DNA from: Salmonirosea aquatica
GTDB taxonomy: Bacteria; Bacteroidota; Bacteroidia; Cytophagales; Spirosomataceae
Assembly: GCF_009296315.1 (NCBI RefSeq)
Contig: NZ_WHLY01000002.1
Span: forward strand, 4,376,501-4,440,500
Direction: 5' to 3'
DNA length: 64,000 bases
The notes under the pieces are model-generated. The model ran no database searches, was not told the origin of the DNA, and saw only the letters and a list, made by a program, of their open reading frames with translations. How positions within the stretch are numbered: the stretch's first letter is position 1; every line of letters begins with the position of its first letter. Both the position numbers and the translations under genes were made by a program. Below, one piece after another: positions 27,219 through 36,098 of this stretch.

Positions 27219-28637
27219 TTATAAGAAACCCCGCTTTTGCCACCCTACCTCTACCCCAAAATTAGTGGGATATAAGGTTCCTAGATCGGTGGCTAACCGA
27301 AGGCTTAAGAAACTGCCATTGGCAAAGCTTACTGGCTTCTCAGCCTGTAATATGAAAGAAAATTGATTTCGAGCTGGCTCGAGTGGGTAGTTGTACGTGC
27401 CTAAGTTACGACTAAATGTACCTTTTGCCTGAATGTTAATATTCTGAACCTGCCCTAGCACGCCCGCATGAAAGGCCAACAGCCGATTATTCATCGTGAG
27501 AGCCGTTGTATCTTTTAAAAGATCCAATTTTTGGATGTCTTGAGTGGGAACTAAGGGAGTCCCCATAATACGACCTCGGTAGGACCACCCCTGAGTATAA
27601 ACATAGTGATTGTAGTAATTGTCCCGGCCAAAAATATGGTTGTCATAGTCAAATACACTGCCTCCCTGACTTTTGGTATTCAGAATCTCGATGGTAAGAA
27701 TTTTAATTTGGAGGTCAGATCGGCTAACTGCACCATTGCGCTTCATGCGAAATCCGTTCAGGCCATCGGCAATATTAGTTAGACCTGCTAACGAGCCATC
27801 TTCATAAATATTCTGTCGGTAGCCAAAGTACGACCATTTTTTGCCTGTCCACTCGGCACCCATGTCAATAGTACCGAAGTGATTTCCCACCCGGCTGGCG
27901 GCCCAACTCTTTCCAATCACCACATATTTATAGGCCAAAAGAGGTTTTAGTCCACCCGTAAATATTTTATCCTCGCCGCCCCACATGGCCTGATGGTTGA
28001 ATCCACCATATAAATGTAGCCGGTGCGCTGGTTTGCCCAGCCGAATGTACAAAGCTTTATGGTGCATGTATACGTGGGGAATCTCATTCACATTACCATA
28101 TTGTACCCGGGCTGTACCCAGAAATCCGTCCGAATAAGATCCTTTGAAAGCCACGAAATGCTTTATGAAACCTAGTGAAATAAATTGGGGAAAAGCAAGC
28201 TGAATGCGGGGATAGGGCCGACTGTTGCCTGAAAACGATAGTGACCCCGAGGTAAGCGTGGTGTCCATTAAACCAAAGGTCTCTTTCCTTTGGCCAATAC
28301 TCAGTTCAAACGCACCCAGCTTGCCCGCCACAAAGGCATCGGTCAGAAACAAATCAGGTACTGGACCTATGTAGGCCCCTAACTCAGCGCCCGCCGACCA
28401 ATCGAATATTTTCTTTGGAGATTTTGCGCGGGAATAGTTTCGATAAAATCCAAGCTGTCCGGCTACATAGGGTCCCTGAACGGGTACCTTGCTAAACTGA
28501 TTGGCGTGGAGCCAAAAGGGTGTTTGACTGGTGGTAACAGCACCCTGCACTGCCGCATGATAGGAAAAAGTGGAATCTTGTGCCTGGGTAAAGGATATGG
28601 AAAGGAGAATAAAAAAGCCCGCAAGATAATTTCGCAT
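27219..28637 (-). CDS. Wzi-type capsule assembly outer-membrane protein (copy 2)
   Basis: 472 residues with signal peptide (MRNYLAGFFILLSISFTQAQ). It shares with copy 1 the TPFWLHANQFSKVP start of the mature protein, IGQRKETFGLMDTTL, YGGFNHQAMWGG, SRVGNHFGTIDMGAEW and QNIYEDGSLAGLTNIADGLNG. It appears to be the closest relative of copy 1 in the window, by duplication. A sugar-transferase gene lies directly upstream (38 bases), so the two are probably one transcript. Confidence 0.88.
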   Translation of the reverse strand: MRNYLAGFFILLSISFTQAQDSTFSYHAAVQGAVTTSQTPFWLHANQFSKVPVQGPYVAGQLGFYRNYSRAKSPKKIFDWSAGAELGAYIGPVPDLFLTDAFVAGKLGAFELSIGQRKETFGLMDTTLTSGSLSFSGNSRPYPRIQLAFPQFISLGFIKHFVAFKGSYSDGFLGTARVQYGNVNEIPHVYMHHKALYIRLGKPAHRLHLYGGFNHQAMWGGEDKIFTGGLKPLLAYKYVVIGKSWAASRVGNHFGTIDMGAEWTGKKWSYFGYRQNIYEDGSLAGLTNIADGLNGFRMKRNGAVSRSDLQIKILTIEILNTKSQGGSVFDYDNHIFGRDNYYNHYVYTQGWSYRGRIMGTPLVPTQDIQKLDLLKDTTALTMNNRLLAFHAGVLGQVQNINIQAKGTFSRNLGTYNYPLEPARNQFSFILQAEKPVSFANGSFLSLRLATDLGTLYPTNFGVEVGWQKRGFL

Positions 28638-28674
28638 TCAAACAAAGGGAGTTAAGAGAATCCGATCCAGGCGA

Positions 28675-29688
28675 TCAACGGCCTTTGCGGGTAAACACGA
28701 CAATTGCGGTATGAATGATTATTTTCATTTCCAGCCGCAGGCTCCAGTTTTTTATATAGTAGAGATCATACATGAGCTTGTGCCGGGCGTCGTACACACC
28801 TGCTCCGTAGGGATACATAACCTGAGCGTAGCCCGTGATGCCAGGTTTAACTCCATGGCGCAAATTGTAGTAAGGAATTTCTTCCTCGAAGGTTTCGGTA
28901 AAAACGGGACGCTCGGGACGTGGACCAATTAAGGATATTTCGCCCCGAAATATATTCAGCAATTGAGGTAATTCGTCGATACGGGTCAGACGCATCAGCG
29001 CACCGTACTTAAACACCCGGTTGTCTTTCTTTTTGGAAAACATAGCTCCATTGGCTTCGGCATCGGGTACCATAGATCTGAATTTTATGCATGCAAATAC
29101 GGACTTATGTAGTCCCAATCTCTCTTGCTGGTAAAAAACCGGCCCAGGTGATTCCTGACGGATCCGGAGGGCACTAATCGCCCAAAGGGGTAAGCTAAAA
29201 AACAGCAGCAGAAAGGAAATAACGGTATCGATGCACTCTTTGGTAAACCTCACCTTTTGATTAAAATACAACTGGGAGGGTAAAAAAGGGTTTTCCTCAT
29301 CCAAGCCATCGGGAACGTAGACTTTCTTAAGAATTTTTTCACAGAAGTCATACACTGTAGTAATTCGGATTGACTTATTATTCCGTACTACCAATTCGTA
29401 AATCACATGGTAGCGTGAGTCGTACTGGGGATTAGTGACGAGGTGAATTTTGGAATATTGCTCTAGTAAGGGTCGGATGGTCTTATTAAGAAGATAATCA
29501 TCATCCACGCTCCGGGGTACCAGCACGATCTCTTTATATCGATTAATCAGCAGCGCCAATCCTTTTTTTTCCAGAAAGTAATCATAACTAGTTATGATTA
29601 GCACCTCGTCTGAAGTAGCGGTTTTGCTTTTCAAACGGTGAGCGTAGGATTTGGTAGACGCGACGTGGTAGGAAAAAGTCTTATTCAT
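28675..29688 (-). CDS. Polyprenyl-phosphate sugar transferase (initiating glycosyltransferase)
   Basis: About 337 residues from the ATG at 29688; the frame is open to a TTG at 29754 that would add a hydrophobic stretch (NLAVYILLLVG), so the start is uncertain. A predicted membrane helix (about residues 168-190) precedes the catalytic part, which has the WbaP/PglC marks: PGPVFYQQERLG, CIKFRSM, LTRIDELPQLLNIFRGEISLIGPRPERP and KPGITGYAQV. It transfers the first sugar phosphate to undecaprenyl phosphate at the inner membrane. The N-terminal domain is short compared with WbaP, which has several transmembrane helices. It sits between two Wzi genes, with copy 3 about 110 bases upstream. Confidence 0.9.
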   Translation of the reverse strand: MNKTFSYHVASTKSYAHRLKSKTATSDEVLIITSYDYFLEKKGLALLINRYKEIVLVPRSVDDDYLLNKTIRPLLEQYSKIHLVTNPQYDSRYHVIYELVVRNNKSIRITTVYDFCEKILKKVYVPDGLDEENPFLPSQLYFNQKVRFTKECIDTVISFLLLFFSLPLWAISALRIRQESPGPVFYQQERLGLHKSVFACIKFRSMVPDAEANGAMFSKKKDNRVFKYGALMRLTRIDELPQLLNIFRGEISLIGPRPERPVFTETFEEEIPYYNLRHGVKPGITGYAQVMYPYGAGVYDARHKLMYDLYYIKNWSLRLEMKIIIHTAIVVFTRKGR

Positions 29689-29800
29689 ACCGACAAGTAA
29701 CAGGATATATACAGCTAAGTTCTGTAAATCTAGGGAATATCGTTCATAGCGCAAAAAAAATTAAGTGACCGGTTCATTAGAATGGAAGTAGACAGGCCAT

Positions 29801-31330
29801 CTACTTCTTCTGTAAATTACTTTTTATCCCTACATACCCACCCAGTGATTCGGCCAATACACCACCGGTGTCATAAGCTAGTTGTACTTTCAACCGTGTG
29901 TTACCCCAAAGAAGCAAAGGCGCATCGAAGGCCAGGAGGGATGAAAACTGAGCAACGTGTGGGAGGGGTAAAGAAAGACTAACGGAGCCGTAATGGTAGC
30001 TTTGGGAAAATTTAGCCTGCACTCGAATTGTTTGGGCCAGCAAACCTTCTATGCCAACATGGTACAGTACGATTTTGTTGGACGGAAAAAAATATTTGTT
30101 GGTGGGAAAGCTCTCTTTTACTTCGAGCCGAGTTGGAAAGAAAGGGGTACCCAGGCTTTTTTCCTGGTACGACCAGCCTTCGATATACTGAGCATGGTTG
30201 AAGTAGTCATCCCCTCCCTGGAAACGACTCCCCGGCTTCACGATGGTCTGGTTTCGCGTATAAAGGTATTCAAGCGCAATTCCTTTCCAAATAAAAAACG
30301 ACGTCGAAGCCACATTCCGTCGCAAACTTAATCCATACAAACCATCGGGTAGATTCTGAAATTGTAGACCCGACGCATCCTCAAAGGGGTGCTGTCGGTA
30401 AGCAAGGAAATTCAGATTTTTTATATTCCAATCGACCGCAAAATCGTAATGGCCCACATGATTACCGATACGGTTGACGCCATCGAAATTCGTAAAGCGA
30501 TCATTGGTTTTGTCACTAGGGATTTGTGCCAGTACAACCCCCAGAATGTAATCTTTCAGATTCGTAGTCAGTTTTCCATCAACTGATAGTTGTCCATCTT
30601 TAAGATATTCCGCCTCGCCACCCCATTGTACATGATGCACCATGCCCAATTGTACATGTACTTTGCCTTCGGGTTTACCAAAGCGCCCGTAGAGCGTCTT
30701 CTGGTGAATGTAGGCATGTTTGATGTAAGGCTCATTGAACCAGCCATGAACATAGGAACCCTTGATCGAAACGAAATTGCCCAGGAAACCCAGTGGTACG
30801 TACTCGGCCAGGCTGAGCTTGACCATCGGTATGGGCAGCGCGTTGCCCGACCAGGAGTACGACCCTGACGAAAGGGTCGTATCCACAATTCCCAGGATCT
30901 GCTGCTCCCGTCCGGCCATCAGTTCCCACCGCTTCCACCGAAGTTTAGCGTAAAATTCGGGCAGTAGGAGTTTGCTTTTGGTTCCTACGTTGGCTACCCC
31001 TTCCGCGCCAAATTCCCAGTTTAAACGCGCTTTTTTGTGGGAGGTGTCGGCAAAAGTGCGCGGTGATTGGTAATGGAATCCCAACCGGATCGTACCAGCG
31101 GAAGCAGCCAACGGCACACGGCCCCCCTGATTGGCCCGTAGCCAGAAAGGGACGCGGTCGCTGCTTGATACGAAGCCGCCTATCTCAGAGGAGGTTTCAA
31201 ATTCCGGGATAGTTTGTGCAGATGATTGAAATAAGGGTAGAGCGACAAAAAAAAATGAAAGCAGATAAAACACCTGTCCCTTGTTAGCCGCTCTGTGCTT
31301 TTTTGAAAAAAGGCAGGAGTTTCTTTTCAT
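29801..31330 (-). CDS. Wzi-type capsule assembly outer-membrane protein (copy 3)
   Basis: 509 residues with a longer N-terminal region before the hydrophobic signal (about 20-38). The mature part begins ETSSEIGGFVSSSDRVPFWLRANQGG, the same motif as the other two copies, and contains MAGREQQILGIVDTTLSSGSYSWSGNALPIP and VNRIGNHVGHYDF. It is more diverged: FEDASGLQFQNLPDGLYG replaces the YEDGS...ADGLNG block of the others. It is an outer-membrane beta barrel by pattern. The next gene upstream, a GT4 enzyme, starts about 90 bases away. Confidence 0.87.
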   Translation of the reverse strand: MKRNSCLFSKKHRAANKGQVFYLLSFFFVALPLFQSSAQTIPEFETSSEIGGFVSSSDRVPFWLRANQGGRVPLAASAGTIRLGFHYQSPRTFADTSHKKARLNWEFGAEGVANVGTKSKLLLPEFYAKLRWKRWELMAGREQQILGIVDTTLSSGSYSWSGNALPIPMVKLSLAEYVPLGFLGNFVSIKGSYVHGWFNEPYIKHAYIHQKTLYGRFGKPEGKVHVQLGMVHHVQWGGEAEYLKDGQLSVDGKLTTNLKDYILGVVLAQIPSDKTNDRFTNFDGVNRIGNHVGHYDFAVDWNIKNLNFLAYRQHPFEDASGLQFQNLPDGLYGLSLRRNVASTSFFIWKGIALEYLYTRNQTIVKPGSRFQGGDDYFNHAQYIEGWSYQEKSLGTPFFPTRLEVKESFPTNKYFFPSNKIVLYHVGIEGLLAQTIRVQAKFSQSYHYGSVSLSLPLPHVAQFSSLLAFDAPLLLWGNTRLKVQLAYDTGGVLAESLGGYVGIKSNLQKK

Positions 31331-31418
31331 CAGGTTTTTCTATTGAATCAATAACAAGTGCTGAATCTAGTATATTTTTATTTTACCACACCTATTATAA
31401 GTCCTTTTTTGAAAATTG

Positions 31419-32570
31419 TCACATTTTCAAACTTGCTAGTATCTGGTCGTAAGCAGATTCTTGCTGATGAATCAAATGCATTGCAATCTTTCTAGCTTTA
31501 CTTTTTTTTTCTTCCACCTCCCGGGGTAATATGCTAGACAAAAGCGAGGCTAAATCCGTGGTTCGATCGACAAAAAAGCTGCATTCTTTAAACATATCCC
31601 AGGTATCTGAATGCCGACTGCCATAAAAAATGAGGGCGGAGCCGACACATACAGCGCTGACCGCTTTGGAAGGAACCGAAATGTGAGTCCATTCCTCTAA
31701 AAGTGAAACCAGGTGAATATCGATCAAATGCAAGTGTTGTCTCTCTACTTTTCCAACCAGAACTACATTATCAAAATTAGATTTTTTGACAAAATTTTCG
31801 ATTTCAAGGCGATGCTCCCCATAAACCGCCAGAACTAGAGTATAGCCTTCAAGGGCAGGAAAATTTTTTACAAATTCGATAATGAAGTCCTTTGAATGTG
31901 CTTTTCCAATGTTGCCCAGGTAACCTACATAGTACTTGCCTTGAACAAACCAGTCAGGAGGTTCTTTATTTGTTTGGGAATTCTCCGGTAGAATACCACA
32001 AGGCAGGCAAATCCAAGGCACCTCCTTTTCATATTTATCAGTCAGGTAAGCGTACTGTTTCTTACCTAGGCTAATAAGTGTCGAAGGGGGAGCGTTATAC
32101 ACAAACGATTCAATCAATCTGTAAAAAAGGCTTTTCCCCGACAAAATGTGGCTGGCTTTTAACGCGTCCGGGTAGAGATCAAAGGTCCAGTAAAGCCAAT
32201 TCCTGCGCCGAAGTAACATGGCGCACCAAAAAGTGATGAGAGGTGGATTTGTGAGCGATATAACATTGGGAATTTGAAGTCTTCTTGCCTTCAACACAAG
32301 CCTAAGTCCATCAGTTACTGCCCCTATTAACAAAAGATACTTGTTATTGCCTCCATACAAAGAGTTGACTCTATGAACTTTGAACAGTGTTTCCAGAGAA
32401 GTGGCTGCCTTTACTTTTTCTGGCTCGTTTTTATAATTGTGATTGGTGGTGACAATATGAATCTCAATATGTGGATCACGCGCGATGAGGGCCGAAATCA
32501 AATGACTGACAGAAACAGCATCGACAGATCGATCAGGGACAAAGTATTTTGAAATTAAGACTACTTGCAT
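31419..32570 (-). CDS. Glycosyltransferase family 4 (WbuB-like)
   Basis: 383 residues from the ATG at 32570 (MQVVLISKYFVPDRSVDAVSVSHL), the family start; the in-frame codons upstream are not conserved-looking. The GT-B fold is visible: an N-terminal acceptor domain with NPPLITFWCAMLLRRRNWLYWTFDLYPDAL, and a C-terminal donor domain with GYLGNIGKAHSKDFIIEFV. The canonical ExxxxxE is weak here (VPSKAVSAVCVGSALIFYG), so sugar donor cannot be told. It probably adds one residue of the repeat unit. The neighbour upstream is a PhyH-type dioxygenase, 44 bases away. Confidence 0.86.
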   Translation of the reverse strand: MQVVLISKYFVPDRSVDAVSVSHLISALIARDPHIEIHIVTTNHNYKNEPEKVKAATSLETLFKVHRVNSLYGGNNKYLLLIGAVTDGLRLVLKARRLQIPNVISLTNPPLITFWCAMLLRRRNWLYWTFDLYPDALKASHILSGKSLFYRLIESFVYNAPPSTLISLGKKQYAYLTDKYEKEVPWICLPCGILPENSQTNKEPPDWFVQGKYYVGYLGNIGKAHSKDFIIEFVKNFPALEGYTLVLAVYGEHRLEIENFVKKSNFDNVVLVGKVERQHLHLIDIHLVSLLEEWTHISVPSKAVSAVCVGSALIFYGSRHSDTWDMFKECSFFVDRTTDLASLLSSILPREVEEKKSKARKIAMHLIHQQESAYDQILASLKM

Positions 32571-32614
32571 ATAAAACTGCTCTGGAAGAAATGTCAAAAA
32601 CCAAAGCCGGCTAT

Positions 32615-33493
32615 TTAATTGATTATCAGCCTATTTATATATTTGTTATAGTTATTTTCCTTTAACATATCCACGGGCGTATAGTTCTCTATACCAATGG
32701 GATTTAGCGAGTACTGGATTTGAAGGAGGAGCCTATTATTGTCAACGGGCAAGGTACCTTTATGGAAACCGTAGGTATCTACTAAAAAGAAACTGCCCTT
32801 GGGTCTACAGAAATCGATCACATTCTCGCTACCGAAGGCATCGACCACCTCTTGGTCTTGGTAGCGTCTAATTTTAGTGAGTTTGTTTGTAGAGGAGGAG
32901 CCTTTTACATAAGTATGAGGCCCATCGTTGGGACCAACATCGGTAAGGTATACGAAAAGCTTACAAAATTTCAAATCATCTACGTCCCGGTGAAATAGTT
33001 GGGCATGTTCAGCCTTACTCTTGCCTGCAATAGACCACCACATGTTTACATTACTGATAGTAGGCGTTGCACCAAGAAATTCCTGAACTATTCTTAAAAT
33101 ACCTGGATCATTGGCAATTTCAAGAATCTTTTTATTCTTCACCAAATCAAGGCGATGAAAATTAGCTACATGGGTGTTAGGCTTAAGATCAATAAGTGTA
33201 AATTCTCCGTAACTTTTTTCATAGGGATCAAATAGTGAAAGATGGGTTGTTTCATTTATTATTTGATCAATAATTTTTTTATCAATACTTGGAAAAAATT
33301 CAACATATCCATCCTCTAAGAATTTATTGGTATATTCCTTTTCATCTCCGTTAAAAAGTATTGATTTTCCTTTGATATCTACTTTTCCTATAAACCTAGC
33401 TTCTGCTTTACTCAGGACCTCACGGGTACTGTATGATTTAATAAGTCTTTGTAAATAAAATAATAAGATTTTTGAATTTAATTTCATTATCAT
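32615..33493 (-). CDS. Phytanoyl-CoA dioxygenase (PhyH) family protein
   Basis: 292 residues, an Fe(II)/2-oxoglutarate oxygenase. The iron ligands are visible as HRDVDD (His and Asp) and a distal His in YGFHKGTLP, with Arg in NRLLLQ as a 2-oxoglutarate binder. The start could be the first Met or Met3; both lie close together. Its place inside a polysaccharide locus between the polymerase and a glycosyltransferase suggests hydroxylation of a sugar or acyl group, but family members also act on small metabolites. A 12-base tandem repeat covers the region just before its start codon. Confidence 0.87.
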   Translation of the reverse strand: MIMKLNSKILLFYLQRLIKSYSTREVLSKAEARFIGKVDIKGKSILFNGDEKEYTNKFLEDGYVEFFPSIDKKIIDQIINETTHLSLFDPYEKSYGEFTLIDLKPNTHVANFHRLDLVKNKKILEIANDPGILRIVQEFLGATPTISNVNMWWSIAGKSKAEHAQLFHRDVDDLKFCKLFVYLTDVGPNDGPHTYVKGSSSTNKLTKIRRYQDQEVVDAFGSENVIDFCRPKGSFFLVDTYGFHKGTLPVDNNRLLLQIQYSLNPIGIENYTPVDMLKENNYNKYINRLIIN

Positions 33494-33522
33494 TTATATT
33501 ATCATTTATATTATCATTTATT
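33489..33522. repeat. 12-base tandem repeat, about three copies
   Basis: The unit ATCATTTATATT occurs three times in a row (third copy imperfect) across the start region of the PhyH gene and the 3' end of the Wzy-like gene. On the minus strand each unit carries an ATG followed by an in-frame TAA, so only the last ATG opens the dioxygenase frame. Confidence 0.75.
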
Positions 33523-34721
33523 TACGAAAGCATTAAACTAACATTGTCAGTTTTGCTAACTGAATTTTTAGGGCAAATCTCAAAATTGCTATTGACGATA
33601 TTTTGTAGATTATTATTATCAATTATAAATAATATGAAAATCCAGAAATACATGTTTTGATTTAAATTAAAGATCAAAGGTACAGTACCCATTGAGATAA
33701 ATATCAAACCTAATAAGGCAATTTTTTTGTATTGTTTAATAATAAATAGCTTTATTGCCAAATATGCAAATAATATTACGTAAAAAAAAGTTATGATAAA
33801 ACCAGTATCTAATAATAGAGTTAGCCAAGCACTTTCAGCATTGTAACCTATTTTTTCTTGAAAATAACCCATATTGCCTAGTGCCTGTTGAAGAAAACTA
33901 TATTCAAAAAGATAAGTGTTTATCCCGAATAACCAAAAAATTATCCTAAATTCATTACTTGAATCATTTTTAAAATCAGCTGTCATCAAAATTCTTTCAA
34001 TTGATTGTTGTTGTAAAAACATAATAGACAAAGCAATAATTATGAAACCAATTAAAGTTGTCAATATTAAATTTTTACTTGTAAAATGCGTCATTAGATA
34101 TACCAACAATACAAAAGATACCATTACTAACGGTTGGCGAGAGCCACCTAACAAACATAAAATTAATGATACTGAAATTATTTTTATATCATTATTAAAA
34201 ATAAAACTTGAAAACATTGCAAAGTATCCAAGGCCTAAACAAGATGCAAATAGCCCTTTGGATCTCATCAAATCTTCATATGCTACAATTTTAACTTCGT
34301 TTCCATATATATTTCCAGTAAAATCGTACAAATAGCTAAAGGAAAAATATTCATATATTGCAATTGGTAAATTCAAAGTTAAAAATATCCAAGTAATTGA
34401 TTTAAGGTCTTTGCGATCTAAATACAATAAAGTGAAAAAGGAAGCGAGTGGACCAATACAAATGATTATATTTTTATAACTTGTCCAAAGTGGTGTCAAA
34501 ATTAGTGAAAGAAATATTATTATAAAAATTATAATATAAAGCTTATTATTTAAAGGAAAACGAATGCCTAATTTTAAAGAAGTGAGGATAAGAAAAGTCA
34601 AAGTAATTGTAAAAATATAAATCGGTAAATCATTAATTCCACTATAATATGCTATTGCATTACTATTTAGAGAATTAATCAACATTACAAATGATGAATA
34701 TTTGCCAATTATTTTGAGCAT
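33522..34721 (-). CDS. Wzy-like O-antigen/capsule polymerase
   Basis: About 399 residues from the ATG at 34721, chosen because earlier in-frame starts overlap the upstream gene by up to 89 bases. The protein is almost entirely hydrophobic, with ten or more membrane helices and a large loop about two thirds through (SIERILMTADFKNDSSNEFRIIFWLFGIN). This is the layout of Wzy polymerases and O-antigen ligases, whose sequence is poorly conserved. It would join repeat units at the periplasmic face. Very AT-rich, without GGTACC. Call rests on topology and context rather than a strict motif. Confidence 0.75.
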   Translation of the reverse strand: MLKIIGKYSSFVMLINSLNSNAIAYYSGINDLPIYIFTITLTFLILTSLKLGIRFPLNNKLYIIIFIIIFLSLILTPLWTSYKNIIICIGPLASFFTLLYLDRKDLKSITWIFLTLNLPIAIYEYFSFSYLYDFTGNIYGNEVKIVAYEDLMRSKGLFASCLGLGYFAMFSSFIFNNDIKIISVSLILCLLGGSRQPLVMVSFVLLVYLMTHFTSKNLILTTLIGFIIIALSIMFLQQQSIERILMTADFKNDSSNEFRIIFWLFGINTYLFEYSFLQQALGNMGYFQEKIGYNAESAWLTLLLDTGFIITFFYVILFAYLAIKLFIIKQYKKIALLGLIFISMGTVPLIFNLNQNMYFWIFILFIIDNNNLQNIVNSNFEICPKNSVSKTDNVSLMLS

Positions 34722-34746
34722 AGCGAAACTATTATATAAAAAATTA

Positions 34747-36036
34747 TCACTTAATTGGTAAAAAAGAAGAGAGAATTGATTCTGCAAGTGATTTTTTTTC
34801 AAAATCAGAGAGGGATGAAGATAAGTTTTCTTCACCTACATGTGCTAATTTGCCGAAGCTATAATAAGTTTCTCCCGCAGCTAAAATTACTTTTTTGTTT
34901 TGCATAATTGCTTCCACTCCTGTAGTTCCTGTCCAAACCACTACGAAGTCAACATATTCAAAAACTTCGTAAGTGGTAATAAATGGATTAATTAGATAAA
35001 CGTGGGGTATAGAGGCAATGGCCTTGTAAAGACTGATATCTCGCTGCATATAGGAAGCAGTATGCTCCTTTACGATCACTTGGAATCCCCGCTCAGAATA
35101 GAATTTAATCGTTTTTATCAGAGATGGATAATAAGTTAGGTATTTGGGATCAGAAATCCAATAATCAGTAGTTGCTTCTGGGTGATAGTGGAGGGGTATA
35201 TATACAGTTTTTGATGTTTCCAACTTCTCAGGAATTAAATCAATTGATCTATACATGTATTTTGAAGCAAGAAAAATATCTTTTAAATTTCGAGGGTAGG
35301 TGTCAGACATAGTCATCATATACCGATAACTCTTCCTACCAATTATTTTGTATAATAGTTGGTAATGAATCAAATATTTGGTTTTATATAAAAAGTATTT
35401 CCTAATAATATTTTTATATACTGTTTTTTTTGATAATACATACGGCTTCGAAGATTTTTCGTTAAGAGATGAGTAAAAAAGATCTATTTCATCTTCATCT
35501 GGCTGTCGAACTTTAACATATTCTCCTCTTTCGGTAATGCTTATATAGTTTTTATCAAATGAGTTAGCACAATAACTAATTATTTCAACATTATAGTATC
35601 TGGCTACACGAACTAGAATATCTACTACATATTCATCCACTATATGAGTTAACAGAATATCATAATTATTTTTTTTGAAAAACTCTAAAAAAAATTTTGT
35701 GCAACCATATACTAATTGCAGAGCATCATAATACGACAGGTCGTACCGAAATATTCGCTCATTACGTATTACATCATCTAAGTCGATTATTTCTTCGAAA
35801 ATATCAAAATCTGCACTTGTTAAGTCGTAAAAAGTATATTTTTTTACATCTATGTAATAAGTAACATTTTTATCAATCTCTGAAATTCTATCATATTTTT
35901 CTATTTTAAGATATTTTTTTGCTATTATATCACCATATTCTCTGAAAAGCTGGCCTGTCAGTACAGGTTCTCGCACATACTGGAGAACCTTTTTTTTTGT
36001 ATTATCTTTTTTCAAAAGATATTCAATTGAATTCAT
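34747..36036 (-). CDS. Capsule polysaccharide synthase-like (KpsC/KpsS-related) protein
   Basis: 429 residues, no signal peptide or membrane helices, so cytoplasmic. The C-terminal half has IVKEHTASYMQRDISLY followed by FVVVWTGTTGVEAIMQNKKVILAAGETYYSF, the pattern of the Capsule_synth family (KpsC/KpsS type transferases), with the G-x-x-G-x-E-A segment binding the nucleotide sugar. These enzymes transfer Kdo or related acidic sugars, so a role in adding pseudaminic acid is attractive but unproven. The gene is very AT-rich, like its neighbours from 33.5 to 37.8 kb. Confidence 0.7.
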   Translation of the reverse strand: MNSIEYLLKKDNTKKKVLQYVREPVLTGQLFREYGDIIAKKYLKIEKYDRISEIDKNVTYYIDVKKYTFYDLTSADFDIFEEIIDLDDVIRNERIFRYDLSYYDALQLVYGCTKFFLEFFKKNNYDILLTHIVDEYVVDILVRVARYYNVEIISYCANSFDKNYISITERGEYVKVRQPDEDEIDLFYSSLNEKSSKPYVLSKKTVYKNIIRKYFLYKTKYLIHYQLLYKIIGRKSYRYMMTMSDTYPRNLKDIFLASKYMYRSIDLIPEKLETSKTVYIPLHYHPEATTDYWISDPKYLTYYPSLIKTIKFYSERGFQVIVKEHTASYMQRDISLYKAIASIPHVYLINPFITTYEVFEYVDFVVVWTGTTGVEAIMQNKKVILAAGETYYSFGKLAHVGEENLSSSLSDFEKKSLAESILSSFLPIK

Positions 36037-36098
36037 TGTATTTAACTAATTCAACTAATAATTAAAATTATAATATATTAGTTATTTATTATTGCTAA

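Noticed and set aside
33489-33522. 12-base tandem repeat as a phase-variation switch
   Set aside because: A 12-base unit does not change frame, and each unit has an in-frame stop, so copy number changes would not switch translation.
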